Shown here one piece after another: positions 10,869 to 21,453 of a DNA stretch of 64,000 bases. Position numbers and translations under genes: made by a program. The notes beneath the pieces are model-generated. The model saw only the letters and a list, made by a program, of their open reading frames with translations. It made no database searches and was not told the DNA's origin. Location: the NCBI GenBank assembly GCA_002049455.2, contig KV918842.1:206570-270569 (forward strand). The letters run 5' to 3'. Each line of letters starts with the position of its first letter. Position 1 is the stretch's first letter. This DNA comes from Porphyra umbilicalis. Its lineage: Eukaryota; Rhodophyta; Bangiophyceae; Bangiales; Bangiaceae.

Positions 10869-11702
10869 CGTCGGGAAGCCAGCCGTGGAAGGGGCGCACG
10901 GGTGCGGTGCCAGACAGGCACAGGCGGTGCGGGGGTGACATGCCGGCAACAGGGATGGGAGGAAGGTGCGGGCGGGGGAGTGCGGAGCCAGACAGGCACA
11001 GGCGGTGCGGCGGTGGCAGGCCGGCAGCAGGGATGGGAGGAGGGTGCGGGCGGGGGGGTGCGCAGCCAGACAGGCCCGGGCGGTGCGGGGGTGCCAAACA
11101 GGCAGAGGCGGTGCGGGGGTGACAGGCCGGCAACAGGGATGGGAGGAAGGTGCGGGCGGGGGGGTGCGGAGCCAGACAGGCACAGGCGGTGCAGCGGTGG
11201 CAGGCCGGCAGCAGGGATGGGAGGAAGGTGCGGGCGGGGGGGTGCGCAGCCAGACAGGCCCGGGGGGTGCGGGGGTGACAGGCCGGCAGCAGAGAAGGGA
11301 GGAGGGTGCGGGCGGGGGGGTGCGAGGGTTCGGGAACAGGCGCGGTGGTCGTACACGGCAAGTGCGGCTCGGTCGTTGGGCGAAGGACGGATGCCCGTTG
11401 CGTGGTAGTCGGGCAATGGACGCTGGCGTTGCGTCCCGTTTCAATTCGGATGCAAAGCCTCCGCCGGGAAGCCAGCCGTGGAAGGGGCGCACGGGTGCGC
11501 AGCCAGACAGGCCCGGGCGGTGCGGGGGTGACAGGCCGGCAGCAGGGATGGGAGGAGGGTGCGGGCGGGGGGGTGCGAGGGTACGGGAACAGGCGCGGTG
11601 GTCGTGCACGGCAAATGCGGCTCGGGCGTTGGGCGAAGGACGGGTGCCCGTTGCGTGGCAATGGATGCTGGCGTTGCGTCCCGTTTCAATTCGGATGCGG
11701 AG
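10869..11702. repeat. 78-bp minisatellite with a higher-order duplication
   Basis: Units beginning CAGACAGGC lie at 10911, 10989 and 11067, then at 11173 and 11251, spaced 78 bases apart with one 106-base interval. A longer block is duplicated: the flank GGGAAGCCAGCCGTGGAAGG occurs at about 10875 and 11467. The tail, with GTCCCGTTTCAATTCGGATG, also occurs twice (about 11432 and 11678). It lies directly upstream of the Sen1-like start codon. Open frames through it in several phases are a by-product of the repeat. Confidence 0.85.
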
Positions 11703-11758
11703 GGTCGCGACCAGGGCTTACAATCAGGTCGAATCAATGTTCGAAGTATGGAACATGG

Positions 11759-11898
11759 GGTCGAACTGTCGATCACAGGGTTAAAGTGTCGATCGCATGG
11801 TTAAAATGTCGGTGACTGGGTTAAAGTGTCGGTCGTCGAGTTGAAGTGTCGGTCGCTGGGTTAAAGTGTCGCTCACCGAGTTAAATTGTCGGTCTTGC
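11759..11898 (+). repeat. array of seven 20-bp units, copy 2
   Basis: Seven 20-base units related to the 5301-5400 array (GGTTAAAGTGTCGGTCGTCG and variants) lie in the same orientation and again run into CTGTCGAAATGACCTTCTA. The first unit is degenerate. The two arrays bracket the Sen1-like pseudogene and the truncated plus-strand gene. Confidence 0.9.
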
Positions 11899-11912
11899 TG
11901 TCGAAATGACCT

Positions 11913-12000
11913 TCTACGGCCGTTCTCTCCAAATTCCCGCACTCCAACTGTTGCGTGCCGAAAATATCTGATCAATTTACCGGCACGCATCGTAGCGACC
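11913..12000. repeat. foldback-family end plus small inverted repeat
   Basis: GGCCGTTCTCTCCAAATTCC followed by CGCACTCCAACTGTTGC matches the ends of the elements at 2997-3130 and 17595-17694. A shorter hairpin (GCGTGCCG ... CGGCACGC, about 11965-11995) follows. The opposite long arm was not found, so this is a truncated or rearranged member. Confidence 0.55.
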
Positions 12001-12201
12001 GTGTTGACTAGATTACGCGGTTGCGAGAGAGGTGCCGCCGCCACGGTCGGCGACGGGCGGCGGCTCCGTACGGTGGCGGTGTGGGGGTCGCCAGAATCGA
12101 GGACAGCCAAGGTAAAGGGAATGAGGGTACGCTGAGGAAAAGGCAATGAGGCCTCTGGGGACACCAAAGACACAGGGGAAAGCGTTCACTACCCCCCAAG
12201 C

Positions 12202-13596
12202 TCATTGCTGCGCATGCTCCACGTCACCATTCGACGTTGCGACCATGTTACCGTGTGCGGGTGTCCCGGAGGGCTGTCCCATTGGCGACATGACTACTTT
12301 CTCCACGTGCGCTATCCTGTTCACGGGTGACGCACAATCTCCCAGTGGGGCCCGACCGTCCGGTACACTGACCACCGCGTGTGTACCCGCCAGAGTAGTC
12401 GCCCTTCCTTCCGTAGCGTGAGCCTCCCCCGCCGTGACAGTCGCCCCGACTGGCTCGTGGGGTGGAAGGGCACCCGGCACGGGGGGGGTGCGGTGACCCG
12501 ACGCCCCGGGTGCGGGGCGTACCCTACTGGCCTTGAGCCCTCGTACAAGAGTCACCATGACCGCGCCGGCGTCCCGGCACGCGCGCTGGTGGGTGGCGGT
12601 CGACGTCGATGTCACGGCACTTGCTGCCATCCGCGTCATGGCTGTTTGCACCTTCAAAAACAACCCACCGTCCGACGGAGGCAGGTGCTGTAACAGCACG
12701 TGTTGTTCAATTGCCGCGGCAACCAGCGGGGCATGGAGGACGGCCGCCAAGTGGTCGCCTACAGGTGATGACGACGCTGCCGCGGCGTTGCCTCCGGCAG
12801 CTTCGTGTACCCCCAGAGCAGTCGCCGGAGGGGCGACCGAGGCCCCAGACACGGTGCCCGCTGGCACCGCGAGACTTGTAAGCGCCACCCGTTTGATGAC
12901 GCCCACCGGTTGTCCCTCGCCAACACCAGGTGTACCCGGGGGCGACTGGCCGGGTGGCGACGATGGAGCGTCCCCGGCCCGTACTTGGGACGCATCTCCG
13001 TCGTCCGCCCCACCTACCCACGACGCGCCCGCTACGGTAGGCACATTAGAAGGTGTGGCGGCCGCCCAACATACGGTCCCCGCTCCCCTTGCCGGCGTGC
13101 CATAGTCTTGCGCGCGTTCCGTGGGGTCGCCACAAGCATGGACGGTCGCCGCCGGTAGTCGCTGCGACGGTTCACCGTCCACCACCGGCACACCCACCAG
13201 TCCACTTGCCGGTACGCAGGCGGCGGAGGGGGCGCCAGACCCTTCGCCAACCACTGGGGATGGTGTCGCGTGGGGGGGGTGGTCAACTTGGAGTGTCCCA
13301 ACTTGGGCCACAGAGGCATCCACAAACAGGGCAAACTTGGTGGCCGCGACTTCGGCGTTGCCGCGTCCGGGCTGGCCGGGTGGCGCCGCGCGGATAAAGG
13401 CAAGGAGTGCGCCCCGAGTGTCCTGCAGCCGCCGCAAAGTGTCGTGCAAGTCCCGCATGCGAGACGAGTGCGTTTCGGCCGTCGCCGTCCGCATCGCCGA
13501 CCATGCCGTCTCAAACTGCACTCTCTGCCGCCGCATACGCTTGGCGCCCGCACCCCAGGTGCGGATAGCCTCGTCTGGAGGCCGGCGACCGGGCAT
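12202..13596 (-). CDS. hypothetical Ala/Pro/Thr-rich protein
   Basis: ATG at 13596 (MPGRRPPDEAIRTWGAG) opens 464 codons ending in TGA. Residues 1-90 are charged and probably helical (RVQFETAWSAMRTATAE, RMRDLHDTLRRLQDTRGAL). The rest is low-complexity Ala, Gly, Pro and Val with scattered hydrophobic patches such as LHAPLVAAAIEQHVLLQHL. The frame stays open upstream to 14082, but that part has no ATG in frame and encodes a Pro run over a G-rich stretch, so 13596 is preferred. No known family is recognised. It could be a DNA- or chromatin-associated protein by composition only. Confidence 0.5.
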   Translation of the reverse strand: MPGRRPPDEAIRTWGAGAKRMRRQRVQFETAWSAMRTATAETHSSRMRDLHDTLRRLQDTRGALLAFIRAAPPGQPGRGNAEVAATKFALFVDASVAQVGTLQVDHPPHATPSPVVGEGSGAPSAACVPASGLVGVPVVDGEPSQRLPAATVHACGDPTERAQDYGTPARGAGTVCWAAATPSNVPTVAGASWVGGADDGDASQVRAGDAPSSPPGQSPPGTPGVGEGQPVGVIKRVALTSLAVPAGTVSGASVAPPATALGVHEAAGGNAAAASSSPVGDHLAAVLHAPLVAAAIEQHVLLQHLPPSDGGLFLKVQTAMTRMAASAVTSTSTATHQRACRDAGAVMVTLVRGLKASRVRPAPGASGHRTPPVPGALPPHEPVGATVTAGEAHATEGRATTLAGTHAVVSVPDGRAPLGDCASPVNRIAHVEKVVMSPMGQPSGTPAHGNMVATSNGDVEHAQQ

Positions 13597-14359
13597 TTTC
13601 ACGGTCGACGTCTGTCGACGAGCGGGTGGTACGGGGGGGGGGTTGGTGGGTGGGTTGGTGGGTGGAGGGGGCGGGTCGGTGGTGTGCGTTGGAGGGTGGG
13701 TGACGGGTGGACCGACTATGCGGGGGACAGAAGGATGGGGGGGCGGGGGGGGGGGGGGGGCATGCGACGTGCGTGTCTGTAAACGAAGCACCCCCTGGTC
13801 TCGGTCAGGCGTCCCGACGGGTAGCAGTGGAACACGGGCTGGCTGTGTGATCAACGGCGCCGCCACCGGGACGCGTCGTGTGCCGCCAAACTTTTTAGCA
13901 AGTGCTCCCACAGCAGCCCTGGGAACTGGAGGATGCTGTAAATTTCCACCCACAACGAGCGAGGGCTGCCTCTGGCCGACGAGACTGACCTTTGCGGAGG
14001 GGGCTGCAATGGCCACCCCATCGTCGCATATTGGGTGCCCCCCAGCAAGCACATTATTTTGTCGCGCCACGACGCAGGCCACCGCATGTCATTTCTGGCG
14101 CGACCGCTGCTCGGACAGAGGGGATCCTAAAGCGCCGGGACTTGTGTGTGCCGAATGCCTCGCCGACGGGATGCCGAGGCCCGACACGTTCCGTCACCCG
14201 TCACGGGTGGGGCTCTGCGTGCGGACAGGCACCTGCACAGGATGAAGGCGACTGGTCGGCGCAGATGGGGGAGGCGCACACCGCGTGAATCGGGAGGCTG
14301 TACGTCGTCAGGCGCCATGTGGTCCGTGCTGTGGCCGCGCAATGGCCTATTGCAGTCGC
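13597..14359. other. G-rich upstream tract, no gene
   Basis: Bases 13630-13700 are repeats of GGGTGGGTTGGT type, and 13736-13760 is almost pure G. The tract lies upstream of the minus-strand gene and could fold into G-quadruplexes. No supported coding sequence. Confidence 0.5.
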
Positions 14360-14700
14360 TGTGCGGCGTGTGTTGCGGGTCACCGCGCCCGTCCGGCGGC
14401 CGCTGTACCGCCTCTGTGGGTGTTGCTTCCGTGTGCGTCCGGCAGCCGCTGTACGGCCGCCGTGTCGCCGCTGTCACATCTTGCTGTGCGCCTGTGGCGG
14501 ACGCTGTCGCGGCGACCGCGCGCGTCCGGCGGCCGCTGTACGGCCGCTGTGGGCGTTTCTTCCGTGTGCCCGTGACATACGCCGTCGCGGCCGCCGTGTC
14601 GACGCTGTCGCGTCGTACCACGGCCGCTGTGGTGGCGGAGCGGTGGCGGAGGGCGGTTGTGGCAGCGGAGCGGTGGCGGTGCGCCGCGAGGCACCGTGTC
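14360..14700. repeat. diverged tandem repeat of a GTCCGGCGGCCGCTGTAC block
   Basis: The core GTCCGGCGGCCGCTGTAC recurs at about 14391, 14438 (with a change) and 14527. Each is followed by a tail such as TGTGGGTGTTGCTTCCGTGT. All frames are open across it because of its composition; none looks like a protein. Confidence 0.6.
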
Positions 14701-14766
14701 GTCTTGTGTGGTGCGGACCTGCGCGCGAGCTTTGGCTCGACACCGGCACACCGTGTAGGGGTGACC

Positions 14767-15632
14767 ATGTCGTCGTCCACGTCTCCGACGGCTTCGGACT
14801 GGAAGTCCACGGAGCCTTCGGACACCTCTTCGTCCGGGATGGGGTGCGGCCTGTCCGACGGGGAGTGGAAGCTTGTCATCCTTGTGAGGAACGCGGCAGT
14901 CGCAGCCGCGGCCGACCCGAGCGACGAGCAGGCGGCGGTCGCCCTTGCTGCCGCCGAGTCTACCTTGCGCAAGCGCGGACGACGTCGGAAGGAGAAGAAG
15001 GTCGCTGCCGCCGCATGCGGCGGCGCAAGGCCGCGTCCACGACATGCGACGCGCTGACGCGGCGAATGCCGGCGGCCGCGGCGGAGGCGTCGCCGACGAA
15101 CTCTGTGGTCGGCGAGGGCGCGCGGTCGTTCGCCACAATTGGGTGGGCCGCAGCTTGCGCCCTACTGTACCCGACTGGCACAGGGGCTTCCAACGCGGCT
15201 GCTGGCACGGGGCTGCTACCACCCGTCCCCCGCGCCACTCTCCTCCGTGTTCAGAATCCGGTCGTGTACGTGCCCGGGACCGGGAGGGCTTCCTCGTTGT
15301 TCTTCCAGCGTATGAACACTATGAAGTTCAAGGTCGAGCCAATGGCACCCACTCTGTCTTCTTCCGAGGCCATCGCGAAGAACCTCACGGGATTTACCGT
15401 GAAGGTTGAGCTGGGGGCACACGTCAAGGTTGGGAAGGATGAGAAAGTCGTCGGCGGCGGGGGCAAGTGGGGTGGTGGTGGTGGGGGGCCCGCGTGGTAC
15501 GAACAAGAGCGTGGGCGCGGTGACCCCGATGAGGTTGCGCGGCGTGAGGCACTGCGCACAATGGTTGTACGTGAGGCTTCGCTCCTTCGGAGTGAGACTG
15601 AGGCTGCGTGTATTCGAAGTGAGAAGCGCTAG
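14767..15632 (+). CDS. hypothetical protein, apparent frameshift near 15010
   Basis: ATG at 14767 opens a frame (MSSSTSPTASDWKSTEPSD) that includes a helical stretch (GEWKLVILVRNAAVAAAADP) and a basic nuclear-signal-like run (LRKRGRRRKEKK). It ends at a TGA after about 15054. Coding character then moves to the next frame from about 15010 (MRRRKAASTTCDALTRRM). That frame continues through RVQNPVVYVPGTGRASSLFF and MKFKVEPMAPTLSSSEAIAK to a TAG at 15630. One indel near 15010 would join them into a protein of about 288 residues. The C-terminal part has a Gly-rich loop and a charged helix. The family is not recognised. Confidence 0.45.
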
Positions 15633-16337
15633 TAGTACATATCCTTTGATGTAGGTGCGTGTCGTGGCTTGTCTGTGTTGTGTAGCGTGTAGACTGTATC
15701 ACACTGAACGTTTTCCCCTTCATGTCAATACGTGGCGGCACCTCGATCGCGTCGGACACACCGTCCAAGAGGTGCCACGTGTACTGCGTTGGGTCCCTTT
15801 TTTCTTACCCAGTTGTCGCTGTGTCTTTTCCTCTTCTCCAGTTGTCGCGTCCCCATTGTCGGTCCCCATTTGATATCTTCATCTTTGTCGTATGGTTCTC
15901 AGTATAAAGCAATGGTCAGCAAAGCAAACAAGCACAGCACCCGGCGCGCCGCCACACGCAGGGGGAGGTCGACAGCTGAGGCCGCCAGATGCCTCAAGAA
16001 ATGAACAAGAGATGAGTAAACACTCCGGCAGGGGCCGGGGGGGGGAACGGGGAAGGACGTGAAACGCATGGAGGAAAAAAACGAACGTCAGTACAGCGCG
16101 ACTTGCATGGCGTGCGGATGGGGGGAGGGAGGGGGGCAAAGAATGGGGCAGATGCGGCGCGCGGGCGCAAAGAAAGGAGGAGGGGGGGGGCAAAAAAAGG
16201 GGCGGATGCGGAGCGCGGGCCCGAAGAAGGAGCGGATGCGGCGCGCGCGTCGAAGAGAGAGCATGGCGGTGCGGTGACGACGATGGAGTGGTGGTGTGAA
16301 AGGCCCGACGGAGGGGCCAGATGACAAGATGGCGAAA
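15633..16337. other. intergenic, with short purine-rich repeats
   Basis: No supported gene. Bases 16140-16260 hold three imperfect copies of a 30- to 40-base purine-rich block containing GCGGATGCGG.GCGCGGG.C and AAAGAA. A TATAAA lies at 15903. Confidence 0.45.
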
Positions 16338-16674
16338 CGACGGAAGAGAGCGGAGAGGCAGTGCAGGCGCGCTGCTGACCATTTCTGGGCCTTGGTGTGG
16401 AGTGTATACTGTACAGTGGGGGTTCCCCGAAGGCATCTGTAAACGCTTTTGGCGGAATCTGTAATCGCTTGCGTGTGTAATCCATCTGGACCAGAGCGAT
16501 CGTGAGCCATCGAATGCTGAAACGTGGATATTCTTGATTGGGCGTGCAGATGGGACCATCCAATCAAATGGCCTAGAGGGTGACCATTGAATCGACTAGG
16601 GCCATCCATTCTATGCAACGTGGCTGCCTGAGCGTTGAGAACACGAATGGATCCCTACTCTAGAAGCTTCGCTA
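16338..16674 (-). repeat. 0.34-kb dispersed repeat, copy A (inverse orientation)
   Basis: The reverse complement of this stretch matches 49076-49408 over its whole length with only scattered changes. One end is TTAGCGAAGCTTCTA, the other GCGCCTGCACTGCCTCTCCG then CTCTCTTCC. Both copies stay open in more than one frame (for example HAQSRISTFQHSMAH in one and IKNIHVSAFDGS in another), but there is no sign that either is a gene. The two copies face each other across 32 kb. Confidence 0.9.
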
Positions 16675-16711
16675 ATAATCATTCACTTTAAAGCAACACC
16701 TTCCTTGAGTG

Positions 16712-17422
16712 TACATAGGCTTGTATTTCACGCCCCCAAACCCGGGGCGTGTGGGCTGTCACGCCCGATCACGCCCGATCACGCCCTAATCACGCCCCTT
16801 TTGGGGGTGTGAACACGCACAGGTAGCACCCATTGTAAACGAATATACTTGTTCCTTATATATGTAGCACCCCTTTTGGACTGGCGGCGATCAATGTGAA
16901 CTGCTTTGAGGCTGTATAGAACCAATCAATCACAGACCGAAGGCTGCCTTCAAGTACGACTTTATGTCAAAGAGGTTGAAGGGGAAGGCGCGTGGCTTCG
17001 CCCCATGGAAGGGAGGGGGGGGAATGACGATGACGGACGGCGGCCAGGCAGTCTCGGTATCACTGTCGCTGTAAAACAGAGGCAACTGTAGAAGCAGAAG
17101 CTGCCGTCGCAGCCGCAGCCACCGACGCAGACAATGTGGGAGGGGCACCTGTCTAGGAGGGGGCCAACCCCGTGGCGCTTGGGGCGGCGTGCGAGGGCCG
17201 GTGGGCTGATCGTCTTGGCCGCAGCAGTGCGCCCCCGCCCACGGTCCAGTGCATTGGATTGCACTGTGTTAAGTTCGTCGGCGGCGTAATTATACTATGA
17301 GATCACGCCCCAGTTCACGCCCTTTTCTGCTTGGGCGTGATGAGTGATCACGTTAAAAACGTGCTTGCGATCACGTAAAACGTGACTTCCCAATCACGTA
17401 AAGGGCGTGAAGTACAAGCCTA
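16712..17422. mobile_element. hAT-like non-autonomous DNA element, about 0.71 kb
   Basis: The ends are inverted: TAGGCTTGTATTTCACGCCC at 16716 and its near-perfect reverse complement ending at 17422. Eight bases, CTTGAGTG, flank it on both sides (16704-16711 and 17423-17430), the duplication size typical of hAT transposons. Subterminal GATCACGCCC words are repeated near both ends. There is no transposase frame inside. Four extra bases (TACA) between the left duplication and the left terminal repeat are unexplained. Confidence 0.75.
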
Positions 17423-17594
17423 CTTGAGTGCAGGTGCACCGCGGCCCCGGCCCAGGCTACTGAGGAGCTCCGAGGTACGTCGCTGGAACCATGAGTGCAG
17501 TACCGAGGGTTTCCCTCTCGGTGGCTCGCCCAACCCTTTTTCGGATTTTCCTGACCTGTGCCTGCGATGGCACCCTGGCCCATTCTCATCTGTA

Positions 17595-17694
17595 CAGCCC
17601 TTTTCTCTACAATCCCGCACTCGAAGTGTCGCGAATGTGTTCCCAGTCGTCCTCTGTGGGGTTGTAGAGTGCGGGATTTCTGAGGGAACGGCTG
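17595..17694. repeat. 100-bp foldback element 2
   Basis: Left arm CAGCCCTTTTCTCTACAATC plus CCGCACTC and right arm GAGTGCGGGATTTCTGAGGG plus AACGGCTG are imperfect reverse complements around a 44-base centre. It shares its ends with the element at 2997-3130. Confidence 0.7.
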
Positions 17695-18054
17695 AGCGTC
17701 TGGTAGATGGTGGGTGCTTGGATGCGCCTGAGCACATGTCGTTGGAATACAAGCCAGCAAACCCAGCCGCTGTAGGCATAGGTGCATCGCGTCCTACATG
17801 CCGTAGGAGGAAGTACCCAGGATGTCAACGCAATTGAGGTATGAACCTGTCTCGTTCCCTGTGATACTTTTCAAGGTGTACAAGCAAGCCGGCGAGTGCA
17901 CGTAAACTACAATGCGGGCACCACGAGGGCGTCTGCTCCAACACGGGTCACACGTAGATTTTCATGAGCCTACACTTCCTCATCGGACGCACGCAACGAC
18001 ACCACCCGCACAAGGCGGTTGCTGAAAAGGATTGGGCCTGCCAGCCTTCCGCAG
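17695..18054. other. no gene; downstream flank of the RanBP1 gene
   Basis: The stretch lies 3' of the RanBP1 stop on the minus strand and would include its 3' untranslated region. No other feature was found. Confidence 0.4.
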
Positions 18055-19074
18055 CTACTCCTTTGCGGGGGATGCAGCCGCCGCTTCTGCTGGCGCAGCA
18101 TCTCCGTTGCCATCAGCCGTCGCCGACGCGTCCGCTGCCGTCGCCGCCGCCGCCGTCGAGTCGCCCTCGGCGTCTGCAGCGGGAGCACCCCCAGCATCGG
18201 CTTCGGCCGCCTCCTCCTCCTCCTCCGCCGCACCCTCCGCGTCGGCAATGTTGTCCATGTGCTGCCGCGCCTCGTCGTAGGCGGTCTTGAACTTGGCTGC
18301 CTGGTCCGAGTTGGCAAAACGCACCGCCAAGCTGCACGGGTCGGCCTCGCCGTCGGCGTAGTCCACGGCCGACCACACCCACGAGCGGTCCGAGCCGACA
18401 TTCTCCGTCAGCTCAACCGCCCCGTTCACAAAGTGGTTGAGGCACGTCTTCAGCGTCTGCTCCCGCCGCATCAAAAGCCGGATCTTCCGCATCGCAGCGT
18501 CTTCGGCCAGCGTGTCTCGCATCATGGTCAGGTCGCCCGTGCCACGCTCCTTCCACATGTTCTCCTCCTTGTCAAAGCGGAAGAGCTTGGCACGCCTGCA
18601 AGCAGCAACAACAGATGAAGAAGCCAATCAAGACACCAGGAGAGAATACTAGTACAAGCCATAAACAAACGACGAGGGGACGCGTCAGGGATGATCCTGG
18701 CCCGGGAAGCAGCCAAAGATAACCAAAAAATATGCGCCGTGCAGCACCCCGCAAGGCAACGATCGGACCACGGCGGGATCTACTTGCAGACCGCTCTGTT
18801 GTACGAAAACAAGGACACCAGAAGCAGTCAAACTCAGCGAAGCAGACCGCAATCACACGGGAGGACACCTAAATAACGGCAACACTGCCATCCAACAAGT
18901 AGGGCATCGCACGCACATTTTAAAAATGCTCTCCTCATTCTCGGTGCCGGTTGACGTCTTCACCTCCTCCCTGAGCTCGACAACGGGCTGAAAGATGGCC
19001 GTCGACTCCTCCTCCAGAGTGAGCTCCTCAGCTGCCGGGGTCGTCGAAGACGCAGCAGCCTCCGGCTCCGCCAT
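18055..19074 (-). CDS. RANBP1: Ran-binding protein 1 (RanBD domain), two exons
   Basis: Exon 1 is 18917-19074 (ATG at 19074, MAEPEAAASSTTPAAEEL) and exon 2 is 18055-18595. The 321-nt intron starts GTGCGTGC and ends TTGCAG, and joining AT to G gives the conserved K-M-R-A-K-L-F-R-F. The 232-residue product has an acidic N-terminus, then the RanBD fold: FQPVVEL, MRAKLFRFD, WKERGTGDLTMMRD, IRLLMRREQTLKTCLNHF, SDRSWVWSAVDYADGE, LAVRFANSDQAAKFKTAYDE. The tail is Glu- and Ala-rich. The domain binds Ran-GTP and works with RanGAP to release cargo after nuclear export. Length and domain position match the family. The stop codon is TAG. Confidence 0.93.
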
Positions 19075-19789
19075 CGTAGTGGAGAATGTAAGTGACAAGT
19101 AGATCGGCAGCTGGGAGAGCAAATCGGGGAGGAGTCGCAGTCGGTGGGGTGCAGTCTCCCTCTCCACAGCGAACGACGCGTGCGTCTAAGCCCGGCACCA
19201 ACTGCGTGTCGACGACCAAGCAGCGATGACACCGACCGGCGCACAGGCGGTTCCCAAGACGCCAGAACCATGACTGCGAAATGTTACCTCCAGGCAACGC
19301 AACAGTAAGCCTTTTTGAAATTGGGCCACTTCTGGAGTTGCTTCATCTTTAAGTAGAACCCCTTGAGCACAACTCTGAGCTGCTCGCGCGCTGATTTCAT
19401 TCTCTTACTCTTCGGGCACCACTGGTGGTGCAACAGGGCGCACCGCAATGAGGTAGACCTACCGCGTATCGAAGCTACTTTTGCGGCCTACCCCAACGTG
19501 AAAAAGCGTTACCTAGGGTTGAGTATTGTGAGAGGAACGGCAGACTGGACACAGCACGCGGACAAAAAAGGCGCGTTGGCACGAGCAAAGTCGGCCGTGA
19601 CTCGACCGGTACCGTGTCTGCGCCACAATGACAAAAACAAAGCAACTGGTCGTCACGCACAGGAGCATACGATACCGCCGGGACAGCGGCACACAGCGCA
19701 AGCCAATAGGCCGTACTGCCACCCACGCAGCAGAAAACGTCCAGTACACTGCCTCTTGTCATTGGAACAGCTGTTAACTTTGCAGGAGC
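19075..19789. other. promoter-side spacer of RanBP1, no gene seen
   Basis: Both neighbours are on the minus strand. The sequence is less GC-rich than its surroundings and open frames are short. No repeat or RNA gene was recognised. Confidence 0.4.
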
Positions 19790-20667
19790 TCACATGACCT
19801 CCGTTGACAGCAGCGGCTGGCTCTCGCTCGCACGTATTCTCCCTCCCTCCTCCCCGTCCAGCCCCACCCCCACGGCCTTGAGGCCCGACTCCCCGGCCGC
19901 CAGCAGTCCGTCCACGATGCGGCCAATGAGGGCCTCAAAGCGGACGTAAAACAATTGGCGGAGGCAAAGCCACGCGACCGCCCCGCCGAGCAGCGCCACC
20001 CCCCCCCCGCCAGGATGAGAAGCCCGAGGATGTGTGCCCAGCCGGCGTTCACCCCCCACACGAGGAGAGCCCCGACACCCGCCACCGCCGCCGGGACGCC
20101 CATCAGCGTCGTCGCGACGGACAAGAGCATGTTGTCAGGCGCCAGCATTAGCGCGGTCTTGATGGACCGCGTCCGCTCCGCCCGCGCCGACCGCCATGCC
20201 GCCTCGGCCGCCGCCAAGGCAGCCTCCTTCTCCTTGATGAGCGGCACGAGGGTGCCCTCGGAGCGCACCCGCGCGAGCTCCGACGCGGACGAGCGGACGG
20301 AGCGGCGGGCGCGGGACTCGCGGGCCTCCACCTCAGGGGAGCCGGCAAGTCCAGGTGGCGGCTGCTCCAAGTCGCCGCCCGACCACAGTTGCAGGGTGCC
20401 GACCAGCTCGTCAGCCTCGACCCACTTGAGGTACACGATTCCGCCGAGCAGGGCGGTGGCCGCGCCGGCCAAAAGCGGCACAAACGTGGGGGAGTGGAGG
20501 GCGGCTAGCAGCGTCGCCACGCCGCCACCTAAAAGCACGAGGAAGATTAGCAGCACAATGACAATTCCGCGGAGGACGGAGCGCGCAATGCTGGCCAGGT
20601 TGCGCAGCTGGCCGGCTAGCGATGACACCCGCCGCAGGTGTGTGTTCATCGACGAGGAGCCCGGCAT
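19790..20667 (-). CDS. small multi-pass membrane protein, frame break at a 10-C run
   Basis: ATG at 20667 (MPGSSSMNTHLRRVSSLAG) begins about 290 residues. Segments 1 and 2 are hydrophobic (VLRGIVIVLLIFLVLLGGGV and FVPLLAGAATALLGGIVYL). A charged cytosol-like stretch rich in Arg, Ala and Glu follows. Two more hydrophobic segments are MLLSVATTLMGVPAAVAGVG and WAHILGLLILAGGG. At a run of ten C (about 19998-20008 on the plus strand) the frame leaves the natural sequence. In the next frame it continues as VALLGGAVAWLCLRQLFYVR and ends SQPLLSTEVM with TGA at 19790. One missing base in the run restores the protein. No family name can be given; a four-helix membrane protein of the endomembrane system is a reasonable guess. 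Confidence 0.6.
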
Positions 20668-21034
20668 AGTCGCAGCGCCGGAAAAGTAGAGCAGTGGAAG
20701 CAGAGGCGGGAGGATATGGCACGGCAAGAGGCCCACCGAACGCGCCGGGCGTCGTGGCGGTCGGGGACCCACGCGCCCACGCCAGCAGCGCAGGGCTGGG
20801 CGACGACGGCTAAAATGGGAGCAGAGCAGCTGCGTCAGAGCAGCGTGCACGTCACGGACGCATGACAGGACCTCGTGGCCAGCTAATAAACGCCAAGGGA
20901 TGTCGCCGCGCGAGGTGAGCAGACAAGGACACGGCAGGGATGGAGTTCAAAACCCGCCTGGCGAGCTGCGCTCCCGCCTCGGCTTTCGAACACGACGCGA
21001 GCGCGTTTCGAATTTGTCCAGTACTGTTCTGTAC

Positions 21035-21191
21035 ATTGCAGTCTGCTCAATTTTGTCTGTCTGGGTCGGAACAGAACGCAATCACGACGGACTCTCAGCC
21101 ATCCATTCAGCCGGATACGTGCCGCTGGCCAATAGGATTCCGTCCTGATTGCGTTTTGTTCGGACTCACACCAATTTGAGCAGACTGCAAT
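21035..21191. mobile_element. 157-bp MITE-like inverted repeat
   Basis: ATTGCAGTCTGCTCAA at 21035 and its reverse complement ending at 21191 frame two long arms of about 55 bases (through GGAACAGAACGCAATCACGA on the left, TGATTGCGTTTTGTTCGGAC on the right). The unpaired centre of about 45 bases contains CTCAGCCATCCATTCAGCC, which also occurs in coding-looking sequence near 53490. It lies between the membrane protein gene and SCC2, which are transcribed away from each other. Confidence 0.75.
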
Positions 21192-21453
21192 ATTAATAGG
21201 TCATGACGGACAGTCAGTAGTTGGCCAAATCAACTGAAAGTGGCACCAGTAGAGAGAGCTGAGCCTACCCTGTCACGCACAACCATGAAGGTGAGAAGGG
21301 GTCTGGAAATGATGAACACGGAGGTTCAGGCGTGGCGGACACATAGGAGCACCTTCGCCTCGGTGGGGGCACCGCTCCAACCATCTTCACGTCCCAGATG
21401 GGGCGCCAGGCGCTCCCTGAGCTGTGAGAGCTGGTTCTCCTCCTTGGAGCAGC

